Below are positions 63,946 through 64,000 of a stretch of DNA of 64,000 nt, piece after piece (positions within the stretch are counted from its first letter, which is position 1; every line of letters starts with the position of its first letter). This DNA comes from Macrostomum hystrix (taxonomy: Eukaryota; Platyhelminthes; Macrostomidae), in contig CATNEN010000029.1 in the NCBI GenBank assembly GCA_950097015.1, positions 4,607,501 through 4,671,500 of the forward strand, in the 5' to 3' direction. Below the pieces are notes generated by a model that saw only the letters and a program-made list of their open reading frames with translations, was not told the origin of the DNA and searched no databases. The translations under genes and the position numbers were made by a program.

Positions 63946-64000
63946 AAAACAATTCCGAACTCAACGCATTTCTATCGAAGCGCTTAAAGTATTCAAAGGC

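Overview
This 64 kb window is nuclear DNA from a multicellular animal. The evidence is three intron-rich genes of animal families with GT-AG junctions and matching phases, a nuclear-type tRNA-Leu, tRNA-derived SINEs, and very many minisatellites. A non-vertebrate is likely because a TRPM2-like channel sits in this unusual repeat landscape, but I cannot name the phylum or species with confidence.

Layout. 1-2.5 kb: intergenic, with a 28/16-bp minisatellite and a SINE. 2.56-22.5 kb: complete V-ATPase subunit B gene on the minus strand (8 coding exons, 492 aa after allowing for one extra base in exon 2), with introns full of tandem arrays. 22.5-27.3 kb: AT-rich intergenic sequence with a 1.2 kb 30-bp array. 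27.3-29.6 kb: tetraspanin gene on the minus strand (four exons found, first coding exon not found). 29.7-33 kb: intergenic, with a tRNA-Leu(CAG), a (CTTA)n tract and a SINE. 33.1-60.8 kb: TRPM2-like cation channel on the plus strand. I assembled 28 exons with continuous phase (about 1,793 aa), from the TRPM N-terminal homology region through S1-S6 and the TRP helix to a C-terminal NUDT9-homology domain. 60.8-64 kb: dispersed repeats and two minus-strand exon candidates, one with six cysteines.

The striking property is that most of the longer introns carry their own minisatellite or microsatellite, usually with a unit not seen in other introns, while exons are free of them. Three cases stand out. 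(1) The same 22-bp repeat lies in opposite orientations on the two sides of V-ATPase B exon 7, so the pre-mRNA could fold into a long stem around that exon. (2) The last tetraspanin intron holds a 24-bp array that repeats a consensus 5' splice site (GTAAGT or GTGAGT) about 26 times in the sense direction. (3) TRPM intron 6 is almost entirely a 2 kb TTCC/ATCC array. Other signals are higher-order repeats, one 16-bp family shared by three TRPM introns, two SINE families (one copy with a clean 13-bp target-site duplication), and two further dispersed repeat families.

The three genes are known families. V-ATPase B is part of the proton pump, the tetraspanin is a membrane organiser, and the channel is predicted to sense ADP-ribose. 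I see no evidence that they form a functional cluster. Exon coordinates come from reading codons, splice consensus and phase by eye and have not been checked against transcripts.
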